DNA of 64,000 nt from Oncomelania hupensis (Eukaryota; Mollusca; Gastropoda; Littorinimorpha; Pomatiopsidae), in contig CM072513.1 of the NCBI GenBank assembly GCA_036898135.1, positions 19,873,786 through 19,937,785 on the forward strand, read 5' to 3'. The translations under genes and the position numbers were made by a program. The notes under the pieces are model-generated. The model did not search any database. It was not told where the DNA came from and was given only the letters and a program-made list of their open reading frames with translations. How positions within the stretch are numbered: position 1 is the first letter of the stretch; the number at the start of each line of letters is the position of its first letter. Positions 22,705 through 32,785 of this stretch are shown here, piece after piece.

Positions 22705-22824
22705 ATGACAACACCATCGGGCAACACCACCGTCGACGACAGAAAGAAGATGACAAAAGGAAAGAAGTCAAGGAGAGCAGCAAGACAGGCAGAGAGTGAC
22801 GAGGAGACACCATCCAAGAAGTAA
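22705..22824 (+). CDS. Truncated gag-like start (39 codons)
   Basis: First ATG after the primer binding site. It encodes a short, basic then acidic peptide (KKMTKGKKSRRAARQAESDE). It overlaps the next frame, which is open from 22,800 and is at -1 relative to this one. That resembles a gag-pol frameshift arrangement but may simply be a deletion junction. Confidence 0.4.
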   Translation: MTTPSGNTTVDDRKKMTKGKKSRRAARQAESDEETPSKK

Positions 22825-22838
22825 GGTGTGACAACACC

Positions 22839-23474
22839 TTGGTCGAAGGCATCGCCAAAACAGCTGCCAAGACAGTGGTCCCACCCTTCGCCATGTCCAC
22901 TGTACGAGTGACCTCAACGCAACGGCCTACGCGACAGCTCCTGGCGTCACCTTTGGCACAACCCTTGCCGGGAAATCTGCTGCTCGTCCCGACCCTCGTC
23001 AGCGGTGACGCCGCACAGCGATACGTGAGAGTGGCTAATCTCTCAGAAGTGGACGTCATTCTTCCAGCCCGGACTCCACTGGCGTCACTGCAGGCAGTGG
23101 ACGATGTTCAAGGCAAGGGCGAGGTGGCATTTACAGCCACAGTAAACGAGCTGGTGGTCACCATCGGAGCACCAACAGGGCAAACCACCGAAGACACCGT
23201 CCCTTGCCCCACCTTCGATATGTTGATCCAACCCGCTGACCCACCCGAGCCCATGCTGTCCAGCGACAGTGACGATGAAGCAGAGCCGGAAGCTTGGATG
23301 AGAGCCATCCCTGGCCCTCGCCCACCTGCCGGTGCCAACATCAACTACAACGGGCCAGCCACTGCACGGGAGCCAGCGCTTTTGGTGCAGGCACCCCCAG
23401 CGCAGTTGGCCGCCTTAACACCAACACCAGAACCACGACGCTCGGCACGACTGGCGCAGAAAACAACACAGTAA
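22839..23474 (+). pseudogene. Remnant pol: protease-RT linker fused to pol C-terminus
   Basis: 211 codons with no clear own start (first ATG at 22,892). Residues about 13-90 (TVVPPFAMSTVRVTS, PLPGNLLLVPTLV, RYVRVANLSEVDVILP) match the linker that follows the protease in many Ty3/gypsy pol proteins. The end (PEPRRSARLAQKTTQ) is like a basic pol C-terminus. No protease DTG, RT YxDD or integrase D,D,E motif is present, so the catalytic domains are deleted. Confidence 0.55.
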
Positions 23475-24690
23475 AGGTAGGCCGCATTTATTATAAAATG
23501 TGTCGCCCAAAAGACAGTCCACAGTTCCGCGAACATTTTAGAAATAATTGTGACTCAGCTAGTGTGTAGATTATGTGACAGTTTATAGTGTGTAGGCCTA
23601 CCTAAAGACATTTTAGTTGTAGAGATCAGAGTATTTGAACTGTGCCAGAGAAAAAGAAGACACTTGAAAAGACATTATATGATGATCGAAGAGTGAAGAG
23701 ACAAGTGATAAACAGAAACTGTGCCCAGCTTCGAAGACAATTATGTTTTAGGTGTGTGCATAGCTTAGTGTTTGAATCTGGTTTATTTTGTGGCAATAAT
23801 ATTAATGCGTGACCACTATCTTTTTTTACAATTATTGTCGCGCTGGCAGAGTTTATTTGGTCATTAATAACAGTTGCTTAGTTTTCCTCGTTACAAGACT
23901 ATCACAGTGTGTTCGTTCTATTACGATGTGGTCTCGTTTGCTTCGTTTTGCCGAACATATGACGTTTGTATATAGGTTGTAGCTATGATAATGATTGTGT
24001 TTTCATGCCGATGTTTTGTATTAATGCCTATGTAATGTACATATGTTATGTTCTCACTTTTAATGCTTTTCATTTGGTTGAGATGCTGGTGTTTTATTTA
24101 TATTAATGATTTTCAAGGTTCGTGTGTTTGACGAACCTTGAACGTTTGCTGAGAACGTTTTAATGTTATTGAAATGTTATGCTCACCCCGTTATGTATTC
24201 TGTATTAATGCGTTTTTGCTGGTACATGGAATGTTAGTTTTTATCTCGCTCTCGTTTTCTTTTTTTATCATGTTAGTTTATGTTTATTTTTGTAAAATTG
24301 ATGGTTTATATCTGAGTGCGAATTTAACACCAATTTGCAGGGAAATGTGACTGATTATGTATATCATGTGTAGTGAATAGCGTGTTTAAATGACAGGTGA
24401 TAATGGTTGGTTTTGTTGTATCATAGACTTAGTTGTATGATGTTGGTTCACTGTCAAATACATAATCAACTATCTTGCAAGGCGATGCCAGGTCCGCGAT
24501 ATAACTGGTTTTTGTTTGGGCGGATTCGTACTTAAATGTGCGTTTTCAAGGAAATTGTTTCTCGTTTTCTTTCTGTGTTGTTCGGTTCTTTTGTACGACG
24601 CGATTGATTGGTAAAGCCAAGTCCGTTTGTCTTAAGTATACGATGGTTTTCTCAGCGAGGACGCTGAGTTTTTGAAAGAATCGAGGTGAA
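23475..24690 (+). other. Non-coding 3' internal region of the short LTR element
   Basis: T-rich, with no open frame of note. It includes a short inverted repeat, AAGGTTCGTG / ACGAACCTTG (about 24,115-24,140). The last bases before the 3' LTR, GAATCGAGGTGAA, are only a weak polypurine tract. Confidence 0.5.
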
Positions 24691-25717
24691 TGTAGCCGAG
24701 CCGCGGCTACGTAAATTTCTTACCATTAAATAGTAGGCCTTCCTGTATCCATGTTAAACTTGAACTATGGCTATTACTTGAGATATACTTTTCAGATACT
24801 TTTCATAATACCACCGTTAGACTTAGCAGTTTATTTTCTATTAGTATATATCAACTTTGTTTTTCAGTTAGGTAGCGAATTCGAAGGGGATCGCGACAGT
24901 GGATAGGGCAAAGTATATTGGTACACATCGGTACACGCGCCGCACTGGTTTCGGTTACGCTGGGCTGTTTCGGTTGCGCAATGTGTAGCGACCTACATTC
25001 TCGCTAGACTGACCGGGGTCCATTGATTCAGTTAGGCTGTGTTTACTATGTCATATTATTTATTCATTTACTTTAAAACCCACAATAATAACCATGAAGT
25101 ATTATACATGGTTGGAAAGAGGAGACGTTGTACTTTATTTTTTATTATAATTGCTGTTTAGAATTTTATCGAATTTAAGAGTTATTATGACTTTTGATGT
25201 GTAAATCTCTTTGGATCGGCAACCACTTTCTCCTTTAAATTACTTATTGTTTTATTTCATAGCCGATAGGTCTGAGAATTGTATATCAGTAGAAAGCTTG
25301 TATTCCCACGTTTACGCCGATGTATAATTTGTATATATTTTGTTAGTTTATAATATGTGTTTGTAAGATAGAGATTTGTAACTAACACAAATTTGCGCCA
25401 GCAGACGACTTTCTAGAGCCGCGGCAGTGCCTCACATTAAGCGCGCCCTCTAAGGCTGGCGGCGTCCCATATAAAGAAAGTTTCGGTAGTTAAAGGGGGA
25501 CAAACGGTCAGACCACCGAAGGCGAGACACACTGCACTGTCTCTGTTTCTGTATTGCCTTGCCTTGATTTGCCTTGTCATGATGTACTGACGACGGAATA
25601 AACAAGAGAAACTTCAACGGTCATCTTCGAACCTTTGGTGTTCTTGAGTGAGAGAGAGAGAATGTACACCACCACTTCATCCATACTCTAAACGAAGACA
25701 CCACCATCATCACAAAT
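24691..25717 (+). repeat. 3' LTR of the short LTR element
   Basis: Same length as the 5' LTR and identical to it by eye throughout. After it the sequence changes to ATAAGAGAAGG. Confidence 0.9.
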
Positions 25718-26192
25718 ATAAGAGAAGGTTACTCCCAAACCTTGCGCGAATCTTTCAGTTTCTTCGCTTTAGTAAAGCAACATAGTGCAAACCCCATAGT
25801 GAAAATGAATATACAGTGCCTGAAATCTTTGAATATGTTAACTTCGCTATTAAGCCCTCTACAATGCACCGCATAATGAATATGCATACCATGTGCCAAT
25901 ATGCTGACTTCGGTTAACCCACATTCAAATCAAAACCCAATGATAAAGGTACTGTTTGGAATCAGAACCAGAAGAAGAAGAAAAAGAAAAAAAGATTTGT
26001 CACCTGTCCGTTTTACAGTATACCTCTATATCATACTTTTAGGGATCATGTAATCTGGCTTCTTTCTGTGTCAATAAAAGAGGGTTGAAAGTACCACAAT
26101 TGACTTCAAACCATGAGGCATGTTGATTTCTCCAAAACGCATTGTTCTTGTTCTTGTTCTTCTTGTTCTCCTTGTTGTAGTAGTTGTTGTTG
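25718..26192. other. No recognisable gene
   Basis: AT-rich sequence with a short purine run at about 25,970-25,995. Nothing else seen. Confidence 0.5.
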
Positions 26193-26342
<150 letters not shown>

Positions 26343-26429
26343 TTCACTTTATATTACTTCTTTTTCTCTACGTCCTACTGCTTCTTCTTGTTCTTGTTAC
26401 TCTTCTTGTTGTGGTTGTTGTTGATGACT

Positions 26430-27055
26430 CCCATAGGGGTACCGAGGGTTTCAGTATAAATAGTATCCCCACTTTCTGGAAATTTAGTGCTTTAAATTCC
26501 CACTTTCGCTGTCTTTCTCATTTGCTCTTTCTCATTCCTGCTCTGTTCTATCAATCTGCTATACTATCTTCTTCTTCGCTAGACCAGTCACCTACCATTT
26601 TCCTTGAAAACTCTTCCGGGGCAAAACTCCTCATTTGTGAATGAGGTCTGTTGGATCAGCTTGGAAATATTGGACGCTTTTTGCCAGGTGGTCACTGGGG
26701 CTTCCTATGATGTTATTATTTGGCAATGTAGGCATTTTATATGTATGTGTTTTGTTGATATTTTATAATGATGTTTGTATTCTATTTTGTTTTTGTAAAC
26801 GAGGGTTCGATAAATTAAAGTATAGCCTCAGCGTCCCCTGCGTGGGATGTCTTTATTGTAAAGTGCCCGGCTGGTGGAGTGCCTTCAGTGTTGCCACAAG
26901 GGTTGTTTCGGCAGATCTTTTATGCGGATCAGGGGCGAGTTCTTTTTTTTAGCGAAGTTGTGGTCTTGATTTTGCGGTCCTGATTCGGCTATACTGGTCC
27001 TGATTTGGCTCGGAAGAGTCCGCTGGACCTAGAGCAGTAATCATGTAATGTAATG
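26430..27055 (+). mobile_element. Dispersed repeat family B, copy 1
   Basis: About 600 bp, highly similar to 55,274-55,870 and in part to 60,815-61,065. It starts with GGGTTTCAGTATAAATAGTA (a TATA-like box), contains CTATACTATCTTCTTCTTCG and AGCGTCCCCTGCGTGGGATG, and ends in tandem TAATG units. The short tandem tail suggests retroposition. No reverse transcriptase is encoded. A frame of about 100 codons is open in both long copies but has no recognised domain. Confidence 0.75.
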
Positions 27056-27074
27056 TTATGTTGTTGATGTTATT

Positions 27075-27077
27075 GTG

Positions 27078-27171
<94 letters not shown>

Positions 27172-27362
27172 CCATCGTCATCATAATTATCATCATCATC
27201 ATCATCATCATCGTAGTCATCACCATCGTCATCATAATTATCATCATCATCCTTTCTTTGTCATCATCATCATCATCAACATTCACTTCTTCTTCAATTC
27301 ATATTCTTCTTCTTCTCCACTTTAGGTTGCTTCTTTTTATTCTTGTTGCTCTTGTTGTTGTT

Positions 27363-27460
<98 letters not shown>
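27075..27460. repeat. (CAT)n microsatellites with interruptions
   Basis: Runs at 27,083-27,170, 27,190-27,290 (with CACCATCGTCATCATAATTA repeated twice) and 27,362-27,450, ending in CAG triplets. Confidence 0.95.
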
Positions 27461-27461
<1 letters not shown>

Positions 27462-27539
27462 AAAATTTCAAAAAAAAAAAATTCAAAAATTTAAAGAATT
27501 TCTAAATTTCAAAAATCACAACTAATGTTAGGTAGGTTG

Positions 27540-27695
27540 GGTTTGGGCGCGCCACAGGCTGCGACTACGCCTTCCACACGGGAGGCGGCCCAGAATTTCC
27601 CGATAAAAAGGGACAATAAAGCATTAAATCTTAAATCTAAATCTAAATCTAAAATCTAAATCTAAATCTAAATCTAAATCTAAATCATTATCATC
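27540..27695 (+). mobile_element. Short retroposon 3' end with (AAATCT)n tail
   Basis: GGCGCGCCACAGGCTGCGAC, later GACAATAAAGC, and then about ten tandem AAATCT units. An AATAAA followed by a hexamer tail is the usual form of a LINE 3' end. No coding part remains. Confidence 0.5.
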
Positions 27696-27703
27696 AACAA
27701 CTT

Positions 27704-27800
<97 letters not shown>
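27704..27800. repeat. (CAT)n microsatellite
   Basis: About 31 perfect CAT triplets. Confidence 0.95.
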
Positions 27801-28460
27801 TCTTCTTGTTCCTGTTCATATTATCCTTATTGAACTCCTCCTTCTCTAACGCATCCTGTTGTCGTTCTTCAGAAAGGATGTTTCTTCTTCTCTTTCTTCT
27901 TTTTTGTTGCCACCTTACATAATTATCCCTGTTACTTAATTATTACCTTTAAAAAAATCTACTCTTTTAAAAAAAAAGTTTGATTGTACCGACTAACCGT
28001 GAAGACGGAGATAGAAATCTGACAATTGGCAGCATCCCATTTGTGTAGTTTGGAACCTGCTGATGACGGGCATGTCGTTGTTGCTGCCGCTAGTCTTCAG
28101 TTCAAGATAATGTCTATCAAGGATGCGCTTCCTAAATATTAAAGAGCCCAGTTTTAATTGATAAGAAAGTTCAAGTTGCGGATATTTGGCGGACTATATC
28201 GAAAAGAAGAGAGTTTTTATTTAATAGATTGGGGATGGAGGGGGGGATGAATAAATGTCTGTCAGATGAAGGGTGGAGAGGGCGAAGATGGTGGGTGGAT
28301 GGGAGGTAGATGGAGCTAATATGGTGTAGTGAAGTAGGGCGCTGACTGGATTGGTGGTTGTGTCGATGATGGCATTGGCAATTGAGGCTGAAAGTGGATG
28401 TTGCTGACGCCACAGATATGTTTGTTGCTATTGTTTTGTTGTTGTTATTGTTCCTGTTGT
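27801..28460. other. No recognisable gene
   Basis: Mixed sequence without a credible frame or repeat. Confidence 0.5.
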
Positions 28461-28464
28461 TGTA

Positions 28465-28471
28465 GATGATA

Positions 28472-28541
<70 letters not shown>

Positions 28542-28718
28542 CGATGGCGTTGTTGATGATGTTGTTGCGGTTGACTATGAAGTTTATGACGTGGTTGTTT
28601 GTGGTGATGTGGTTGATGTTGATGATCGTTGTTGTTCATGGGGTATTTCATGGTGTTGGTGACGTTTATGATAATGATGACAACGACGATGATGATGATG
28701 ATAATGATGATGATGATA

Positions 28719-28780
<62 letters not shown>

Positions 28781-28790
28781 AATTATGATG
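28465..28790. repeat. (GAT)n microsatellites
   Basis: Two GAT runs (28,468-28,540 and 28,676-28,788) separated by GTT/GGT-rich sequence. Confidence 0.95.
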
Positions 28791-28986
28791 ATGGTGGTGG
28801 AGGAGCTGGCAAAACATGATATTGCTGGTAATGTTGATGTGTTCTTCTTATTAATTCTAAATCGATGTTGGTCTGTGCATGAATGCGGGTGTATCATTAA
28901 ACTAAAACTGTGAGAGTGTGCAAGAAGGACTGATTGAAAGATTTCAACATTAATTTTAAAATCATTTTCTGTCGGTAATAAAATTT

Positions 28987-28988
28987 CT

Positions 28989-29020
<32 letters not shown>

Positions 29021-29162
29021 TTCTTCTTCTTCTTCTTCTTCTTCTTCTTCTTCTTCTTCTTCTTCTTCTTCTTCTTCTTCTTCTTCTTCTTCTTCTTCTT
29101 CTCCTTCCCCCTCCTTCCTCCTCCTCCTCCTCCTCGTACTACTCTTGCTTCCTCTTCTTCTT
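28987..29162. repeat. (CTT)n-(CCT)n microsatellite
   Basis: About 38 CTT triplets followed by CCT triplets and a CTT remnant. The strand is almost purely pyrimidine. Confidence 0.95.
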
Positions 29163-29679
29163 CCACCTAGTTACGACGAGGTTACAGAATGGTGGGTTTT
29201 GCCTTCCCTCCTGTTACTACTGCGTACCCCTACTGACTGTTTTCCAGTTAATCCTCTCCTGTGTTCCGCACAAATTCAAACCAGCAAAGACGAAGAGGTG
29301 AACACCGAACGTTCATTTGCAAATTGGTTTCCGGAGCATCATTTCCAAACAATTTAGCTGACACTCAACACAGCATACACCCTCAAACCAAGGGCAGGAG
29401 ACCTCGGCCAGGTCTCCTCCATGCTGTGTACTTCATCGCAGTACGTCATTGTGCTAGTCTTTCGTTGGTTCTGTTATCGCTCGTTTGGTTTCTCATTAAC
29501 CTCTGAAGATTACCTGTTTACAGGTAAAAGCATCTCAACAGAACAGGTGCAAAACCACATGAATGTACATCAATGTACTTGCGTTGCGTTAGTGTTAAAA
29601 GGTCTAGGTCATTCAAATGTAGCCTACTGTAATGGGTATAGAAGAAAGAGTGAAAGAATTACATAATGAATGAAGTGAA
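29163..29679. other. No gene; one short hairpin
   Basis: The only structure noticed is the palindrome GGAGACCTCGGCCAGGTCTCC at about 29,398-29,418 and short TACCTGTTTACAGGTA at about 29,510-29,525. Confidence 0.5.
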
Positions 29680-29948
29680 GGAAGGAAGGAGGCGAAGAAG
29701 AAGAAAAATACGGAGTAGAAGAAGGAGGCGAAGGAGAAGAAGAAGGAGAAGAAGGAGAAGAAAAAGGAGAGAAAAAGGTGAAGAAGAAGATCAAAAAGAA
29801 GGAAGAAGAAGCAGATGGAGGAAAAGAAGTAGAAACAAGAAGCAGAAGATGAAGCAGAAGGAGGCGAAGAAGAAGCAGGTAACGCAAAGCAGACAGAAGA
29901 AAAAGCAGCAGAAGAAAGGAAGCAAAGAGGCGGAGAAGAAGGTGAAGA

Positions 29949-29981
<33 letters not shown>

Positions 29982-30055
29982 AGAAGAAAAAGAAGAAGAA
30001 GAAAATTGAGGGGGAGAAGAAGAAGAAGAAAAAGAAGAAAAAGGAGGAATGGAGA
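29680..30055. repeat. 375-bp polypurine tract
   Basis: Nearly all A and G on the plus strand, made of AAG, GAA and GGA triplets with a CAG run at about 29,949-29,978. Frames rich in K/R/E on one strand and F/S/L on the other follow from composition and are not evidence of a gene. Confidence 0.9.
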
Positions 30056-30794
30056 GCCACCGCATCGTCTAATACTTTGTGACATCAGATGTAATCGTGC
30101 TCCTTGGAAACCACTGGCATTTGATGATCCAAAGGTCGCTGTAATAATGAAAAACAAATGGATACAAATACTCGTAAACCAAACGAATGCTACTTTAGAC
30201 AATAAACAATATCTGTACAGTTATTTTATATAACGTCTGTTCATTTATTAAAACGATTTAGACATTCAGTCATACCAATACATACACAGATAAGGCAGTA
30301 CTTAAGATCATGTTGGCTATTTTTCTAGTTTTACCTTACTGCATGGTATAATATTAATTTTATCAGAGTTACTTAGAAATACATATTTGCTGTGTTTAAT
30401 GGTAACACCGATGTACATTTATATAATAAATGATTTATAGAAACTGATTGCTGACATAATTATACAACTAATACCTTTAACATATTTTGTTATATTCCGA
30501 ATTTAAGCGCATTTTGTAAATATTTTTTGCAATATTTCTTGAACATGAAAAAAATACTTTCTTTTTTTAAAACCAATTTGTGAATGTTTCTTTCTAGTAA
30601 TGAGAATAGACAAACGAACGTAATGCACATTTTCGAGAGCTAAGCTCTTCGTCAGGTGAGACAAAAAGCAAGAAAAAACACTGTACCTTTCCCAAAGACA
30701 TAAGCCTTGTCTGCTAAGCTCACAATGGGTTTTGTACTAATCTGTTTATACCACACTGACCAACATTATCTAGCAGGTGAAAGGTAAAAAATTA
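30056..30794. other. No recognisable gene
   Basis: AT-rich sequence. It contains TGAATGTTTCTTTCTAGTAA near 30,590 but no usable frame. Confidence 0.5.
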
Positions 30795-30872
30795 TCGATA
30801 CCATTCCGATCCTATCCTATCCCATAACTCGAAAGTCGTTGGGGGCACCACAATGATCGTTTTACCAGCATA
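30795..30872 (-). mobile_element. LINE 3' end, left of the gypsy-like insertion
   Basis: Minus strand: residues of the LINE C-terminus (about the last 18 codons) followed by the (GGATA)n tail, seen on the plus strand as CCGATCCTATCCTATCCCAT. The sequence breaks at 30,877 where the LTR element starts and resumes at 39,572 with CTCCATCTTTCTCTG, the expected next part of the same LINE. Confidence 0.85.
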
Positions 30873-30877
30873 CTCCA
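30873..30877. other. Target-site duplication CTCCA (left)
   Basis: CTCCA precedes TGTCACGTGG here and follows CATGACA at 39,572-39,576. The right-hand copy continues naturally into LINE sequence, which fixes the element boundaries. Confidence 0.9.
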
Positions 30878-31730
30878 TGTCACGTGGGGTTTATGGGCTC
30901 TGCACAATGGAATTATGGACCCTCACGTTTATTCGGTGGGAACTGCTAGTAAGTCACCCTATGAATTACTTTAATAAATTTATTTGTTTAGCTCGTTCTG
31001 TGTTAAGGTTGGGGTACAGAGATAGATAGAAAAATGGTAAAAGATTACTGCCACACTAGCTTTCACACGGCTATGAATCATATGTAGTCCAGCCACTTGA
31101 TAACAGTTAAAATCACACATTTATTTCTTCTACTCTATACAAGATTCTCTAAGTACTAATCTAACTTAAAAAGTCTCAGTTACTGCTAATAGTTCGATCG
31201 CTGATAGTCTAGGCAGCTGTTATTTCTTCCTCGGGCACTTGCTATTATTTCTCATGTAGATTTGGACTACTGTGGTCCGTTTTACAGTTTCTGAAGAGTT
31301 GGACTACTGTGGTCCTGTTTCGATCAGTTTAAGTGCACCTTCGGTGAATACACTTAACTGCTAGATGGTGCGTGCGAAGTCCTTCTGTGAGGTAGCTTCT
31401 GGTCCACCTGTGTCGTTGTGTAGTTGGGTTCCCTTGCCACGCTGTGGGGTCTGACAGGGTGTTTTTCCGGGTAGCTCTGTCCGACTTGTGCGGTAGAGGC
31501 TACTCAACCAACTCGTCGTTTCTGTGGAGTGGGGCGCCCAGGATAGCTCGCCTGCTCGTCTGTAATATAAGAGACGAAATTCTGCACAACCCTGAATAAT
31601 CGGTTTGTGCAGAGCGTCTCACTGAAAGCCAAAGTAGCCCTCAGTGATAGCTCCACATCTCTATACATAAGCGACGAACATTCTGCTACTTCCGGGGTCC
31701 ACTGGAATCTCACTCTAAATTCCTATACAT
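30878..31730 (-). repeat. Truncated 3' LTR
   Basis: Matches the first 853 bp (plus-strand order) of the full LTRs, then jumps at TCCTATACAT directly into the end of RNase H. About 668 bp of LTR, the U3 start in element orientation, are missing. Shared variants (GGGAACTGCTAGTAAG, AGATAGAAAAATGG) pair it with the 5' LTR rather than with the solo LTR. Confidence 0.85.
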
Positions 31731-32785
31731 GGCGACTGAGGTAGTCGGCTCCGTGGTTCTCTTTGCCGGGGATGTACTCGATTTGGAATGAGTATGCCTG
31801 AAGGGTGAGTGCCCATCGCATCAGGCGAGAGTTCAAAGACTTGGAGGCTGCCAGGAACGATAGTGGTTGATGGTCCACCTGAACTGTGAAGTGTGTCCCA
31901 TACAGGTAGAGTTGAAACTTCTGTATGGCCCAGACTAGTCCAAGGCATTCTTTCTCCGACGTGGCGTAGTGGGTCTCGGCGGGTCTCAATTTTCTGCTGG
32001 CGTAGGCGACAGGGAATAGCGTCTCTGCATTCTTGGGGTCGCGCTGTAGCAGTACTGCTCCGAGGCCTAAGTCGCTTGCGTCGGTGCGAAGAACGAATGG
32101 CTGAGTCAAATCGGGTAGGTGGAGTACTGGCGCCGATGTCATTCTGTCCTTGAGTTTTTGGAATGCTGTCTCGCATTCGGCTGTCCATACTACTTTGTCC
32201 GGGGCGATTTTCCGGGTTCCATTTGTCAGTGGTACGGCGATGCTGTTGTAGTTGGGGATGAACTTCTGGTAGAAGCCGCAGAGTCCTAGAAACGACTGCA
32301 CCTCCTTCTTGGTCTTGGGCCTAGGAGCGTCGAGTAGGCGTTTCACTGTCTTTTCTACCGGTCGCAGGCTTCCTTGACTGATGGTGTGTCCCAGAAATTC
32401 TAGCTCTGTGAATCCAATCTGACATTTGGTGGGTCTTGCCGTCAATCCCGTGTCTCTGAGGCGGGCGAGTAGTTGTTGTAGGAGCGTGACATGTTCCTCC
32501 CACGTAGGTGTTGAGATGAGGATGTCGTCCATAAACGAATGTAGGTGCTCGCTGCTCAGGGGTGCCAGGAGTTTTCGCATCATGGCGCTGAAGATGCTGG
32601 GTGCGTTGTGGAGTCCGAATGGAAGTACGTTGAACTCGAAGTGTCCTTCCATAGTGCTAAACGCTAGGTACTTTCGGACTTTTGGATGTACTGGTATCTG
32701 GTAGTATCCTTTGCTGAGGTCGATGCGTGAGAAGTACTTCGCTCGCTGTAGCTTGGCAAATAGGTCTGTCTGGTCCGGGAGTGGC
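31723..32785 (-). pseudogene. pol 3' part: reverse transcriptase core and RNase H
   Basis: Continues the gag-pol frame after the solo LTR. RT motifs are FSRIDLSKGYYQIPV, VLPFGLHNAPSIF and the catalytic FMDD (in LHSFMDDILI; most relatives have YxDD), then the thumb/connection (FLGHTISQGSLRP, FLGLCGFYQKFIPNY). RNase H follows: FVLRTDASDLGLGAVL, ATSEKECLGLVWAI and VQVDHQPL. It ends GADYLSRHV, where the stop codon is supplied by LTR sequence at the deletion junction, so the original C-terminus may be lost. It has no stop codon of its own within about 350 codons. Confidence 0.9.

Larger units (their letters stand above)
21654..25717 (+). mobile_element. Short LTR retrotransposon with identical LTRs, coding mostly lost
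   Basis: Two direct repeats of 1,027 bp enclose 2,010 bp. A primer-binding-site candidate, TGGCGCTGCGAGCAGG, starts at 22,680, directly at the end of the left LTR. The LTR has a TATA-like CCATATAAAG (22,430) and a GGAATAAAC polyadenylation signal (22,559), both in plus orientation. The interior keeps only a short gag-like start, a protease-RT linker and a pol-like C-terminus, so the element must rely on enzymes made elsewhere. Reading by eye I find no difference between the LTRs, which implies recent insertion. I could not find a matching target-site duplication (ATTTA on the left, ATAAG on the right). Confidence 0.9.

Noticed and set aside
21654..25717. Tandem segmental duplication as explanation of the two 1,027-bp repeats
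   Set aside because: The repeats start TG, carry promoter and polyadenylation signals, a TGG-starting PBS candidate follows the first, and the interior has pol linker similarity, so LTRs fit better.
29624..30202. Frames rich in K/R/E or F/S/L over the polypurine tract
   Set aside because: Composition alone explains the lack of stops; there are no domains.
31504..31713. 69-codon minus-strand frame repeated at 33,414-33,620 and 38,671-38,880
   Set aside because: It lies inside the LTR and is kept only because the three LTR copies are nearly the same. One copy even has altered termini. No known LTR-encoded protein of this kind is recognised.
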